DNA from: Rhodococcus sp. HNM0563
GTDB lineage: Bacteria; Actinomycetota; Actinomycetes; Mycobacteriales; Mycobacteriaceae
Reading direction: 5' to 3'
Assembly (NCBI RefSeq): GCF_012726195.1
Contig: NZ_JAASAF010000004.1
Coordinates: forward strand, 436,027-500,026
DNA: 64,000 bases
The translations under genes were made by a program, and so were the position numbers. Shown piece by piece: positions 49,075-58,881 of this stretch. The notes beneath the pieces are model-generated. The model was given only the letters and a program-made list of their open reading frames with translations. It did not search any database and was not told the DNA's origin. The number at the start of each line of letters is the position of its first letter. Position 1 is the first letter of the stretch.

Positions 49075-50763
49075 TCAAGCCGAGGAGAACTCCACACTCG
49101 ACATGTTCGGTGCCCGCAATTCGGTGACTGCGATCCGTGCGGCCTCGCCGATCGCCGCATCCACCACCGGTAGTGCAGGTTCCGCGCGTGCGGCGCGGGT
49201 GAAGACCGCGACCGCTACCGGGTGCTCACCGGGGAACTCGACGACCGCGACCTCGTTGCGGATGATGCCGATCGTGCCGGTTTTACCCGCAATCGATACT
49301 CCGCGATAGGGGAAGGCCGCGGCGATGCGGTGCGGCCAGATCTGGTTGCGCATCACGTTCTTGACGAAGGTCGTCTGCTCGGCGGAGAGTGCGTCGCCTG
49401 CCCACACAGCGGCGAGCAGCCGCGTCATCTCCTCGGCGGTGGTCGCGCTGGTGAATGCCGGATCGTATGCGGAGACCGACCACGCCGCGTCGCTGTCGGT
49501 GAGGGCCTTGAATGCTTCGACGGTGGTGCGGCTGTCGGTCTCCTCGACCAGTCGCCGGTACATATCGGCGGTACCACCGACGATGTTCGTGCGCTCGAGA
49601 CCGAGCCGGGCGAGCATGTCGTGGACTGCGACGGGGCCGATCTCTCCGAGCAGCACGTCAGCGGCGGCGTTGTCGGAGACCGTCATCATCGACGCGGCGA
49701 GATCGCGTCTGCTCATGGTCACCGGATCACGCATGCTCGCGATGCCGGTCGACCCCGGTGTGCACTCGGACGGATCGATCCGCAGTTCGGACGCCGGGTC
49801 GATCCTGCCCGCGTCCACCTCGGCGCAGAACGCGAGGAACAGCGGAAGCTTGTAGACCGACGCGAGCACCACCCGCTCATCACCGTGCACCGACAACGTG
49901 ACGTCGTCGGTCGAGCAGCGGCGCGCGTGCAACCAGCCGCTGCACCCGGCGTCGGGACGCCACACGATGCGCACGCGCAGCGCGATGGCATCCGGAGCGA
50001 GTGTCAGCCACGCGACGCCGGGCGCCGAGCCCGGTGGTGCGGTGGATATTCCGAAGTGCCTTCCGGCTGCGACCGCCGCGAGGATCGTCCGGTCGTCAGG
50101 GACGGTCGTCGGATCTACATCGAGTCCGCGCTCTCGCAGAATGTCTTGTGTGGCATCGAAACCCGCCGGTTTTCCGGCTCGCGGGGCTGTCGCGAACGAC
50201 AAGTCGCAGAGCATCGGGAAGCGGGGCCGCTCCGCTCGGGCGCTGCGGTGCCCGGCAGGGACAACCACCCATCGAGGCACCTTCGTCACCGGTCCGGCCT
50301 CGATACCGTCGAGTAGTGCAGGGTGTTCGACGACCGCGAGGTCACACATGCCGGAGCGGACTGCCGTGATCAGGTCGGTTGTTGCAGCCACCTCGGTCGC
50401 GATCGTCACGTCCGGGTCGGTACGCAGCACTGCGGCGCAGGTGGTAATGATCCGATCGGGGAGTGCGGCCGTCGCGCCCCAGCGCACGACACCGCGGGTC
50501 CGCGAGACGCGCTCGGCTTCGGCAAGGAACCGTTCGGAGTCGTCGACGAGCAGCCGTGCTCGGGGGAGCAGTGTGGCGCCGGCGGTGGTCAGGACGGCTC
50601 CCCGCTGCGTGCGGTGCACAAGGGTGGTGCCGATGTGCTGCTCCAGCCTTCGAAGTCCTTGTGACAGAGGAGGTTGCGTCATGTCGAGGGCGGCTGCAGC
50701 GCGACCGAAGTGACCTTCTTCCGCGACGGTGACGAAGAAGCGGAGATGGCGGATCAGATCCAT
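49075..50763 (-). CDS. LysR-type regulator fused to a class A beta-lactamase/PBP-like domain
   Basis: A 562-residue fusion. Residues 1-~60 are the LysR winged helix (LIRHLRFFVTVAEEGHFGRA, TQPPLSQGLRRLEQHIGTTL). Residues ~90-285 are a LysR effector-binding domain (VRWGATAALPDRIITTCAAV, MCDLAVVEHPALLDG). Residues ~285-550 are a serine beta-lactamase-like domain: S302-x-x-K305 (ASVYKLPLF), S363-D-N365 (TVSDNAAAD) and K494-T-G (AGKTGT). No E-x-x-L-N omega-loop motif is visible between SDN and KTG, so it may be acylated by beta-lactams without turnover, as expected of a sensor. No signal peptide: cytoplasmic. It is divergent from the beta-lactamase gene at 50928, which it probably regulates. There is no frameshift at the junction. 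ATG 50763 is the LysR start; the frame is open further upstream only by chance. Confidence 0.87.
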   Translation of the reverse strand: MDLIRHLRFFVTVAEEGHFGRAAAALDMTQPPLSQGLRRLEQHIGTTLVHRTQRGAVLTTAGATLLPRARLLVDDSERFLAEAERVSRTRGVVRWGATAALPDRIITTCAAVLRTDPDVTIATEVAATTDLITAVRSGMCDLAVVEHPALLDGIEAGPVTKVPRWVVVPAGHRSARAERPRFPMLCDLSFATAPRAGKPAGFDATQDILRERGLDVDPTTVPDDRTILAAVAAGRHFGISTAPPGSAPGVAWLTLAPDAIALRVRIVWRPDAGCSGWLHARRCSTDDVTLSVHGDERVVLASVYKLPLFLAFCAEVDAGRIDPASELRIDPSECTPGSTGIASMRDPVTMSRRDLAASMMTVSDNAAADVLLGEIGPVAVHDMLARLGLERTNIVGGTADMYRRLVEETDSRTTVEAFKALTDSDAAWSVSAYDPAFTSATTAEEMTRLLAAVWAGDALSAEQTTFVKNVMRNQIWPHRIAAAFPYRGVSIAGKTGTIGIIRNEVAVVEFPGEHPVAVAVFTRAARAEPALPVVDAAIGEAARIAVTELRAPNMSSVEFSSA

Positions 50764-50777
50764 TCCGCTATTCAACC

Positions 50778-50809
50778 AGCGCCTGCTGTGCGCAGTGTGC
50801 AGTGGCGCT
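50778..50809. promoter_or_regulatory. Imperfect dyad in the divergent lysR-bla intergenic region
   Basis: AGCGCCTGC (50778-50786) and GCAGTGGCGCT (50799-50809) form an imperfect inverted repeat, 15 bases upstream of the LysR-fusion start. LysR regulators typically bind such dyads in divergent promoters for autoregulation. Found by eye; the 164-base gap (50764-50927) also holds AT-richer GATACTTTTTGCG (about 50857). Confidence 0.35.
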
Positions 50810-50927
50810 TCGGGAGTTCGATGTCCGTCTCCTGCGGGTCGCTCACCGGCGGCGATACTTTTTGCGACCCGTTCCCGACCGATGCAGATATTGGCGGTCC
50901 GGATTGCTCGGGTGCTGTGGTGATGGC

Positions 50928-51887
50928 ATGACCGAGCAGCGAACAACATTGTCCCGCAGATGGTTTCTCAACTCAGCGTTGGCTGCGGTGTCGATTCCCC
51001 TCGTTTCAGCATGTGGCGCACCGACTGCCGCGTCCGTTCCGGATCGTCCATCGGACGCGCCACGCGGTATGGGGGTCCACCTGGCGGCACTCGACGAGCG
51101 CCTCGTCGAGATCGAGAACATGCATGCGGTGCGTCTCGGAGTGGCCGCACATTCACCGGGGACAGGCCGGACCTACACGTATCGCGGCGACGAGCGGTTC
51201 GCGATGTGTTCGACGTTCAAGCCGTACGCCGCCGCGGGCATCCTGCAACTCGAATCCCAAGGACGGCTGCGGCTCGACGACACCGTCGCCGTCGAACCGG
51301 GTGACATCGTCGTCAACTCACCGGTCACCGCCGAGAACCAGGGTCGACAGATGACCTACGCACAACTGTGCGAAGCCGCACTGACCCGTAGCGACAACAC
51401 GGCAGGCAATCTGCTGCTGAGGCGGCTGGGCGGCCCGGATGCGGTGACCGCGTTCGCACGCTCGGTCGGGGACGATGCGACACGCCTCGACCGGTGGGAA
51501 CCCGAGCTGAACGACGCCGCGCGCGGCGACGAGCGTGACACTACGACTCCTGCCGGAGCGGCACGCGGATACCGGGAACTGCTTCTCGGCTCGGCGCTGG
51601 ACCCGGCGCGCCGACGAATCCTCACGGGATGGATGCGTGCGAGCGTCACGTCAGATACGAGGATGCGTGCAGGTCTCCCGCCGGGCTGGGTGGCCGCAGA
51701 CAAGTCGGGGGGAGGAAATTTCGCCACGCTGAACGCCGCCGGGGTGGTCTGGTCGCCGGAGGGGGAGCCGTTGGTACTGGTGATTCTCTCGGACACCACC
51801 ACCGGCGACCGCGATGCTCCGTTCGCGGACGCTTCGATCGTGGACACGACGGCGGCACTCGTCTCGGCGATGAGTGCTGTGCCCTGA
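50928..51887 (+). CDS. Class A beta-lactamase, Tat/lipoprotein signal
   Basis: A 319-residue serine beta-lactamase with all class A motifs: S95-T-F-K98 (STFKPYAAAGIL), S155-D-N157 (TRSDNTAGN), E191-P-E-L-N (omega-loop glutamate equivalent to E166) and K259-S-G (ADKSGGG). The N-terminus carries a twin-arginine motif LSRRWFLNS and a lipobox VSAC, so it is probably exported folded by Tat and lipid-anchored outside the membrane, protecting cell-wall synthesis from beta-lactams. ATG 50928 is taken; the Shine-Dalgarno is weak. Divergent from the LysR fusion that shares its fold. Confidence 0.93.
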   Translation: MTEQRTTLSRRWFLNSALAAVSIPLVSACGAPTAASVPDRPSDAPRGMGVHLAALDERLVEIENMHAVRLGVAAHSPGTGRTYTYRGDERFAMCSTFKPYAAAGILQLESQGRLRLDDTVAVEPGDIVVNSPVTAENQGRQMTYAQLCEAALTRSDNTAGNLLLRRLGGPDAVTAFARSVGDDATRLDRWEPELNDAARGDERDTTTPAGAARGYRELLLGSALDPARRRILTGWMRASVTSDTRMRAGLPPGWVAADKSGGGNFATLNAAGVVWSPEGEPLVLVILSDTTTGDRDAPFADASIVDTTAALVSAMSAVP

Positions 51888-51970
51888 CGGTTGGCACTCC
51901 TGCCGTGACGCCCCGAATCGGCAGGCCGAATCCGCAGTGAAGACGGTGTCCGCCGGGCAGACTGTTGATC

Positions 51971-52924
51971 ATGTCCGAGCCGATCCATCACTCCATCCGG
52001 GGCGGCGGATACCGGGCCGAGGTGTCCGGTACCGGTGCTGCGCTGCTCGCACTCGACTACGACGGCAGCTCGGACGCGCCCGAATCGGCTTCTCGAGGGT
52101 CGGTGGAGGCATACCGGCTGGTCGAGAGCTCGCCCGGCCACGAACCCCCACTGGGCTACGTCGGAGCTGTGCTCGCCCCGTGGCCCGGCGGCATCCGCGA
52201 CGGGCACTTCTATTTCGACGGAATCGAGCATCAGCTCGCCCTCACCGATCCGGAGCGAGGTACTGCGGTCAACGGTCTCGCTTGGCATCGGCGATGGGAG
52301 GTGACGGCACACACCGACTCGAGGATCCAGCAGACCTTGGAAGTCGGGCTGCACAAAGGCTGGCCGTACCAATTGCGGTTGACGGTCGCGCACGAACTGG
52401 GTCCGGACGGACTCACCGTCACACACACGGCGACGAACGTCGGCGGATACCATTCGCCGTTCGGGTTGGGGGTGCGTCCCTACCTGCGGGCCGGTGACAC
52501 CCCGCTCGACGAATGCACGCTGCAGTTGGCGGCGGGGACGAGGATGCCTCTCGACCGCGCGCGAGGTCTGCCCGATGCATATTCGCAGTCCGTCACGGAC
52601 ACCGAATACGACTTCACCCGGGCGAGGTTGCTGGGGGACGTGCACCTCGATGTTCCCTTCAGTGCCCTCGACGCGGATCTGGACGGTCACTCCCGGCATC
52701 GCCTGTGTGGGCCGGACGGCCGGGGTGTCGAACTCTGGACCGGCCCGGGATTCGGATGGCTGCAGGCGACGACGATCGAGGATGCCGGAACGCGCGCGCT
52801 CGCCCTTACCCCGATGACGTGCCCGCCCGATGCGTTCAATCTCGGTATCGATCTGCTCGTCCTGCAGTCCGGGGAGCGGTGGAGCGGACGATGGGGTCTG
52901 CGGGCGTACGACTCCCAGGGCTGA
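51971..52924 (+). CDS. Aldose 1-epimerase family protein
   Basis: A 317-residue galactose-mutarotase-like protein: IRGGGYRAEVSGTGAALLAL, GAVLAPWPGGIRDGHFYFDG, TAVNGLAWHRRWEV with the catalytic-type histidine, TATNVGGYHSPFGLGVRPYL with a second histidine, and VPFSALDADLDG. It would interconvert alpha and beta anomers of an aldose (or act on a sugar phosphate); actinobacterial members of this type are largely uncharacterised. Start ATG 51971; 83 bases after the beta-lactamase gene on the same strand. Confidence 0.85.
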   Translation: MSEPIHHSIRGGGYRAEVSGTGAALLALDYDGSSDAPESASRGSVEAYRLVESSPGHEPPLGYVGAVLAPWPGGIRDGHFYFDGIEHQLALTDPERGTAVNGLAWHRRWEVTAHTDSRIQQTLEVGLHKGWPYQLRLTVAHELGPDGLTVTHTATNVGGYHSPFGLGVRPYLRAGDTPLDECTLQLAAGTRMPLDRARGLPDAYSQSVTDTEYDFTRARLLGDVHLDVPFSALDADLDGHSRHRLCGPDGRGVELWTGPGFGWLQATTIEDAGTRALALTPMTCPPDAFNLGIDLLVLQSGERWSGRWGLRAYDSQG

Positions 52925-53145
52925 GTTCTGCCGCACTTCGCGTACGATCGATGCTGGTGAGCGGCGTGCATCGACGTCCCGTCGGAGATTCGGAAGGTGC
53001 TGTCGGGTCGCCCTCGGCGGTAGGTGCGACACACCGTTCGGGGACTTTCGACCGACCCTGCCTCCGCGCTGCGGCCACGGAACCGTTAGGTTCTACGTGA
53101 ATGTTCGGAAGTTTCTGGTAGGTCTGAGCTTGAGAGGGATCCTTC

Positions 53146-54444
<1,299 letters not shown>

Positions 54445-54498
54445 CGTGCGATCGACCATGAGTTCGACGATCGACCGTTCGACGAGGGAGCTGGACCT

Positions 54499-55221
54499 AT
54501 GACCAAACCGGAGATCGAATTCCAGGAAGGGCCCGCCCCCACCGAGCTGGTGGTCAAGGACATCACCGTCGGAGACGGGGCAGAGGCTGTTGCGGGCGCA
54601 ATCGTCGATGTCCACTACGTGGGCGTCGAGTACGACACGGGCGAGGAGTTCGACTCGTCGTGGAGCCGCGGTGAATCGATCCGCTTCCCGCTCGCAGGTC
54701 TGATCGCCGGTTGGCAGGAAGGCATCCCCGGCATGAAGGTCGGTGGGCGCCGCCAACTGACGATTCCGCCGGAGCTCGCCTACGGTCCGGCAGGGTCGGG
54801 GCACCAGTTGTCCGGCAAGACCCTGGTGTTCATCATCGACCTGCTCGGCGTCCAGGTGCCGCCGGAGCCGCCGGTGATCGAGAAGCCCGAAGGTCCGGCT
54901 CCCACAGAGCTGGTCATCGAGGACATCGAGGTCGGCGACGGCGCCGAAGCTCAGCCCGGCGCCACCGTCGACGTCCACTACAAGGGTGTCGAGTTCGACA
55001 CGGGCGAGGAGTTCGACTCGTCGTGGAGCCGCGGCCAGTCGGTGGCGTTCCCACTCGCGCGTCTGATCCCGGGCTGGCAGCACGGCATCCCCGGCATGAA
55101 GGTCGGCGGCCGTCGCAAGCTGACGGTGCCGCCGGAGCTCGCTTACGGTCCGGCGGGGTCGGGGCATCAGCTGTCCGGTAAGACCCTGGTGTTCGTCATC
55201 GACCTGATGGGCACCAACTGA
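54499..55221 (+). CDS. Tandem FKBP-type peptidyl-prolyl isomerase (two domains)
   Basis: A 240-residue protein of two FKBP domains, each ~118 residues, joined by PPEPPVIEKP. The repeats share long identical stretches (DTGEEFDSSWSRG, GIPGMKVGGRR, PPELAYGPAGSGHQLSGKTL); about four in five residues match, so it is a recent internal duplication. Active-site residues (Y-DG/TG-FDSS, GWQ-GI-GM, IPPELAYG, F-IDL) are kept in both. Cytoplasmic: no signal peptide. The usual neighbour of gltA in this order is a single-domain FKBP of ~118 residues. AGGGAGCTGGACCT precedes the ATG. Confidence 0.92.
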   Translation: MTKPEIEFQEGPAPTELVVKDITVGDGAEAVAGAIVDVHYVGVEYDTGEEFDSSWSRGESIRFPLAGLIAGWQEGIPGMKVGGRRQLTIPPELAYGPAGSGHQLSGKTLVFIIDLLGVQVPPEPPVIEKPEGPAPTELVIEDIEVGDGAEAQPGATVDVHYKGVEFDTGEEFDSSWSRGQSVAFPLARLIPGWQHGIPGMKVGGRRKLTVPPELAYGPAGSGHQLSGKTLVFVIDLMGTN

Positions 55222-55252
55222 TCAGCGCAGTCCGCTGATTCCGATCACATTC

Positions 55253-55286
55253 GCAGGCCGCGCATCCATGGTGATGCGCGGCCTGC
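55253..55286 (+). terminator. Intrinsic terminator after FKBP gene
   Basis: GCAGGCCGCGCATC (55253-55266), loop CATGGT, GATGCGCGGCCTGC (55273-55286), followed by GTTTGTTTC. Perfect 14-bp stem, 32 bases after the FKBP stop. Confidence 0.88.
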
Positions 55287-55307
55287 GTTTGTTTCGGGTG
55301 GCTACGA

Positions 55308-55613
55308 TCAGTAGCCCGAAGTGGCAAGTCCGTTGTCGGTGATGCTGCCCCGGATGGCTCCGGAGTTGCCGACGGTCCTGCCGAAACTCCACTCGCCGTC
55401 GTTGCCGCACACGAGGGCACCATTCCGGGTGCCGGGTGAGGCGTACTCCACCTTCACGACGTTGCCGTTGTCGTCCTCGTGCACGATCGGGCAGCCCTTT
55501 CCGGGTCCCCCGACCGGATCGACCTTCGGTTCCGCGGAGGCCGTGGCGGCCCCGCCGAGCACAGCTGCGGCGATCATGATGGTGGCGGCGAAAACTTTGT
55601 GGTGCTTCGACAT
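55308..55613 (-). CDS. Small secreted protein, unknown function
   Basis: A 101-residue protein with a clear Sec signal peptide (SKHHKVFAATIMIAAAVLGG, cleavage near ASA-EP). The mature ~73 residues hold two cysteines (KGCPIVHEDDNG and ALVCGNDGEW), probably a disulfide, and a Gly-rich end. Similar small exported proteins are common in Rhodococcus, but I do not recognise a named family. GGAG-type ribosome site (AGGAGAATCGA) before the ATG. It converges with the FKBP gene. Confidence 0.75.
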   Translation of the reverse strand: MSKHHKVFAATIMIAAAVLGGAATASAEPKVDPVGGPGKGCPIVHEDDNGNVVKVEYASPGTRNGALVCGNDGEWSFGRTVGNSGAIRGSITDNGLATSGY

Positions 55614-55737
55614 TCGATTCTCCTGGGGCGGGGCGTGGTGGCTGATACAAGAGTGCGCCCTCGGCGGTGTTCACCGAACCCACCCCAGGGGTGGGTTCGA
55701 GGCACCCGGCTGGGCGCGATATGTGATCATCGACGGT

Positions 55738-56376
55738 ATGGAGAGCGCACACGGCCGGGTTGCTCACACTGTCCGGAAGTCGAGTTCGGTCCGGGAGGCC
55801 TACTCGGCGAGATCGCAGGAATATGTGGATCTGTTCGGCACCATGACCTCGACGCACCCTTCCGACCGTGCGCTGGTGGGCAGTTGGGCCACCGCGCTCA
55901 CGGGCGCTGTACTCGATGCCGGTTGTGGTCCGGGGCAGTGGACGGGCTTTCTGGCCGAGTGCGGACTGGACGTCAGCGGAATCGATCTGGTGCCCGAGTT
56001 CCTCGCACGAGCTCGCGACCGGTATCCGGAGCTCACCTTCGATCTCGGCCGATTCGAACAATTGGACGCCACCACAGCATCATTGGGAGGTGTGCTGTCC
56101 TGGTATTCGCTGATCCATCACGATCCGGCGGACATCGCGATTCCGCTCAGCGAGTTCGCGCGTGTGATCCGGCCCGGTGGAGGATTGCTGGTGGGTTTCT
56201 TCGAAGGTCCGGCCGTGGAAGCATTCGATCATGCCGTCACCACGGCGTTTCGATGGCCGGTCGACGAGCTCGGTCGCGAACTCGCCGACGCCGGCTTCGA
56301 GGTGATCGAGGCCCACACGCGAACGGCGAGCGGCCATAGACCGCATGGCGCCATCGCCGCACGGCGCCGAGACTGA
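55738..56376 (+). CDS. SAM-dependent methyltransferase (class I)
   Basis: A 212-residue methyltransferase: VREAYSARSQEYVDLFG at the start, motif I LDAGCGPGQWTGFLA, motif II region GIDLVPEFLARARDRYP, and a C-terminal IRPGGGLLVGFFEG. The acceptor is unknown (UbiE/Methyltransf_25 type). ATG 55738 is chosen; the frame is open far upstream but there overlaps the secreted-protein gene antisense. It ends before a hairpin and a convergent SRPBCC-like gene. Confidence 0.83.
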   Translation: MESAHGRVAHTVRKSSSVREAYSARSQEYVDLFGTMTSTHPSDRALVGSWATALTGAVLDAGCGPGQWTGFLAECGLDVSGIDLVPEFLARARDRYPELTFDLGRFEQLDATTASLGGVLSWYSLIHHDPADIAIPLSEFARVIRPGGGLLVGFFEGPAVEAFDHAVTTAFRWPVDELGRELADAGFEVIEAHTRTASGHRPHGAIAARRRD

Positions 56377-56414
56377 ATCCTCTTGGAAAGACGGTAGTTA
56401 CAACGACAACGGGT

Positions 56415-56443
56415 AGATACAGGACCTTGCGGAGGTTGTATCT
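56415..56443. terminator. Hairpin between convergent methyltransferase and SRPBCC-like genes
   Basis: AGATACA-GG-ACCT (56415-56427) pairs with AGGT-TGTATCT (56433-56443) apart from a two-base bulge, loop TGCGG. Likely terminator by position. Confidence 0.55.
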
Positions 56444-56459
56444 GTCCGTTGCTCCGTTT

Positions 56460-56963
56460 CTATGACGGCCGGCTGTTGTACGGCGAGTCGAAGAACGTGG
56501 CCAGCCGTTTGTGCCTGTGCGCGAACAGGGCAGCGACGAGGCGGCGCGCGAGCGTGCCTGCGCCCGGAATCCTCGACAGCGGCACGCGCAACTCGAATGT
56601 GAGTCGGTCACGGACCCTGGTGCGGTTCGTAGCGAGCCGATCCAGAGTGCGTTCGTGCTCCCAGCGACTCATGAGGAGCATCGTCGACTTCTCGTGGAAC
56701 CGACGCCCGGGTTCGAGCGCAGCGATGGACAGGTGGTCGTAGTCCACCGGCAGCACGCCGAATAGCAGTAGTGGAACTCGGGCGAGTGGGCGTCCGATGG
56801 GGACCGTGTCCTCGGACAGTGTGTGAGCCCACCGGGGCATGCGCATTGCGAGTACCGGTGCGAGCTCGTCGTTGATCCCCTCGGCGCTCGTGACCCGGGC
56901 CCACACAACCGTATTCGGTGCATCGACGGCCGACTCGTGCTCGACGACGATCTCGTTGCTCAT
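56460..56963 (-). CDS. SRPBCC/START-like protein, function unknown
   Basis: A 167-residue soluble protein. The N-terminal IVVEHESAVDAPNTVVWARV and the GINDELAPVLAMRMPRWA region resemble START/Bet v1-like (SRPBCC) lipid-binding proteins, with a C-terminal long helix LARRLVAALFAHRHKRLATF. No catalytic motif. Family call is by overall pattern only. ATG 56963 is preceded by GAGAGGAAG. It is divergent from the acyl-CoA dehydrogenase gene. Confidence 0.6.
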   Translation of the reverse strand: MSNEIVVEHESAVDAPNTVVWARVTSAEGINDELAPVLAMRMPRWAHTLSEDTVPIGRPLARVPLLLFGVLPVDYDHLSIAALEPGRRFHEKSTMLLMSRWEHERTLDRLATNRTRVRDRLTFELRVPLSRIPGAGTLARRLVAALFAHRHKRLATFFDSPYNSRPS

Positions 56964-57074
56964 CGGTTCCGCTTCCTCTCTGAGGAACACTGCCCTTGCT
57001 GGACATCATGCATGCTCGTTGGTGTACTTGTTGGCACAGTGTCCCCCGCGAAAGATCCTCCGAAAGGATTGTCC

Positions 57075-58874
57075 GTGCCCGCTCCCGTCCTGTCCCGTCG
57101 CGACCTCGACTTCTTGCTCTACGACTGGCTCGACGTCGAATCCCTGACGTCGCGGGAGCGTTTCGCCGAGCACTCACGAGACACGTTCGACGCCGTCCTC
57201 GATCTGAGCGCCGATCTCGCCACCAAGCATTTCGCGACACACAACAAGAAGGCCGACGCCCAGGAGCCGCAGATCGGCGAAGACGGACGCGTCGAGATCA
57301 TTCCCGAGGTCAAGGCGGCGCTGGATCTGTTTGCCAAAGCCGGGCTGATCGCCGGGGGCTTCGACGAGTCCCTCGGTGGAATGCAGCTCCCGATGACGCT
57401 GCTGCGTGCATCGATGGCGTGGTTCCAGGCTGCCAATGCCGGAACCTCGTCGTACCCGTTCCTCACCGCCGCCAATGCGAGCCTTCTCGTCACTCACGGT
57501 AGCGGGGAGCAGATCGAGAGGTTCGTTCCGGCGCTGCTCGAGGGCCGGTTCTTCGGCACGATGTGTCTGTCCGAACCGCAGGCGGGATCGTCGCTGGCAG
57601 ACATCACGACCAGGGCCGTTCCAATGGACGACGGCACCTACCGGGTCACCGGGACCAAGATGTGGATCTCCGGCGGAGACCACGAGCTGACCGAGAACAT
57701 CGTCCACCTGGTCCTCGCAAAGATTCCCGGCGGCCCCGCCGGGGTCAAGGGAATCTCGCTGTTCATCGTCCCGAAATTCCTGGTGAACGACGACGGCACG
57801 CTGGGCGACCGCAACGATATTGCGCTGGTGGGTCTCAACCACAAGATGGGCAACCGTGGCACCACCAACGCATTGCTCAATCTCGGTGAAGGCGCCTTCA
57901 CACCGGGTGGGCAGGCAGGGGCCGTCGGCTATCTCCTCGGCGAACCGCACAAGGGCCTGCAGTACATGTTCCACATGATGAACGAGGCGCGTATCGGTGT
58001 CGGCTTCTTGGCGACCTCGCTGGGCTACGCGGGCTACCTCCAGTCGCTGGACTACGCGCGCACCCGCACACAGGGAAGGCCGATCGGGGCGAAAGACCCT
58101 GCATCGCCACAGGTTCCGCTCATCGAGCACTCCGACATCCGGCGGATGCTGCTCGCGCAGAAATCGTACGTCGAAGGTGCTCTCGCCCTGGGACTGTACT
58201 GTTCGAAGCTCGTCGACGAGCAGAACACCGCCACGAACGACGAAGCACGTGCCGAAGCAGGGCTGCTCCTCGACGTGCTCACACCGATTGCGAAGTCCTG
58301 GCCGTCACAGTGGTGCCTCGAGGCCAACAGTCTGGCGATCCAGGTTCTCGGCGGTTACGGCTACACCCGCGAATTCGACGTCGAGCAGTACTATCGCGAC
58401 AACCGGCTCAACCCCATCCACGAGGGCACGCACGGCATTCAGGGGATGGATCTGCTGGGGCGCAAAGTCGTCATGCAGGGTGGAGCCGGACTGGCGCTGC
58501 TAGGTTCGACGATCGAGGCCACCGTGAAGAAGGCGCTCGCAGCCGGCGGCGATGCGGCCGAGTACGCGCAGCTGTTGCGCGCCGCGACCGAGCGTGTCGG
58601 CACCACGACGGCGACGCTGTGGGCGACCGGTGACCCTGCCCTGGCGCTGGCGAATTCGACGGTGTATCTCGAAGCGGTGGGTCACGTGGTGGTCGCATGG
58701 ATATGGCTCGAGCAGGTGCTGGCCGTAGCCGGCCGCGAGGGCGACTTCTTCGACGGAAAACGTGCGGCGGCGAGGTACTTCTATCGTTTCGAGCTCCCGA
58801 AGACCGGACCGCAATTCGATCTGCTCGACGGCCTCGACCGTACGACGCTCGACGTCTCACCGGCTGCGTTCTGA
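57075..58874 (+). CDS. Acyl-CoA dehydrogenase, large FadE5-like type
   Basis: A 599-residue flavoprotein dehydrogenase. The N-terminal cap (SRRDLDFLLYDWLDVESL) and C-terminal extra domain after ~470 are typical of the broad-range FadE5-like branch. Core motifs: CLSEPQAGSSLADITTRA, KMWISGGDHELTENIVH, HKMGNRGTTNA, EARIGVGFLATSLGYAGY and VLGGYGYTREFDVEQYYRDN. The catalytic base is probably the glutamate of IHEGTHGIQG. It oxidises acyl-CoA to trans-2-enoyl-CoA in fatty-acid beta-oxidation. GTG 57075 with GAAAGGAT upstream. Confidence 0.9.
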   Translation: MPAPVLSRRDLDFLLYDWLDVESLTSRERFAEHSRDTFDAVLDLSADLATKHFATHNKKADAQEPQIGEDGRVEIIPEVKAALDLFAKAGLIAGGFDESLGGMQLPMTLLRASMAWFQAANAGTSSYPFLTAANASLLVTHGSGEQIERFVPALLEGRFFGTMCLSEPQAGSSLADITTRAVPMDDGTYRVTGTKMWISGGDHELTENIVHLVLAKIPGGPAGVKGISLFIVPKFLVNDDGTLGDRNDIALVGLNHKMGNRGTTNALLNLGEGAFTPGGQAGAVGYLLGEPHKGLQYMFHMMNEARIGVGFLATSLGYAGYLQSLDYARTRTQGRPIGAKDPASPQVPLIEHSDIRRMLLAQKSYVEGALALGLYCSKLVDEQNTATNDEARAEAGLLLDVLTPIAKSWPSQWCLEANSLAIQVLGGYGYTREFDVEQYYRDNRLNPIHEGTHGIQGMDLLGRKVVMQGGAGLALLGSTIEATVKKALAAGGDAAEYAQLLRAATERVGTTTATLWATGDPALALANSTVYLEAVGHVVVAWIWLEQVLAVAGREGDFFDGKRAAARYFYRFELPKTGPQFDLLDGLDRTTLDVSPAAF

Positions 58875-58881
58875 TACGACT

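Noticed and set aside
49075-50763. Explaining the LysR/beta-lactamase fusion as two genes joined by a sequencing frameshift.
   Set aside because: The frame is continuous, no internal ribosome site or start precedes the beta-lactamase-like part, and that part has no signal peptide, which a separate enzyme would need.
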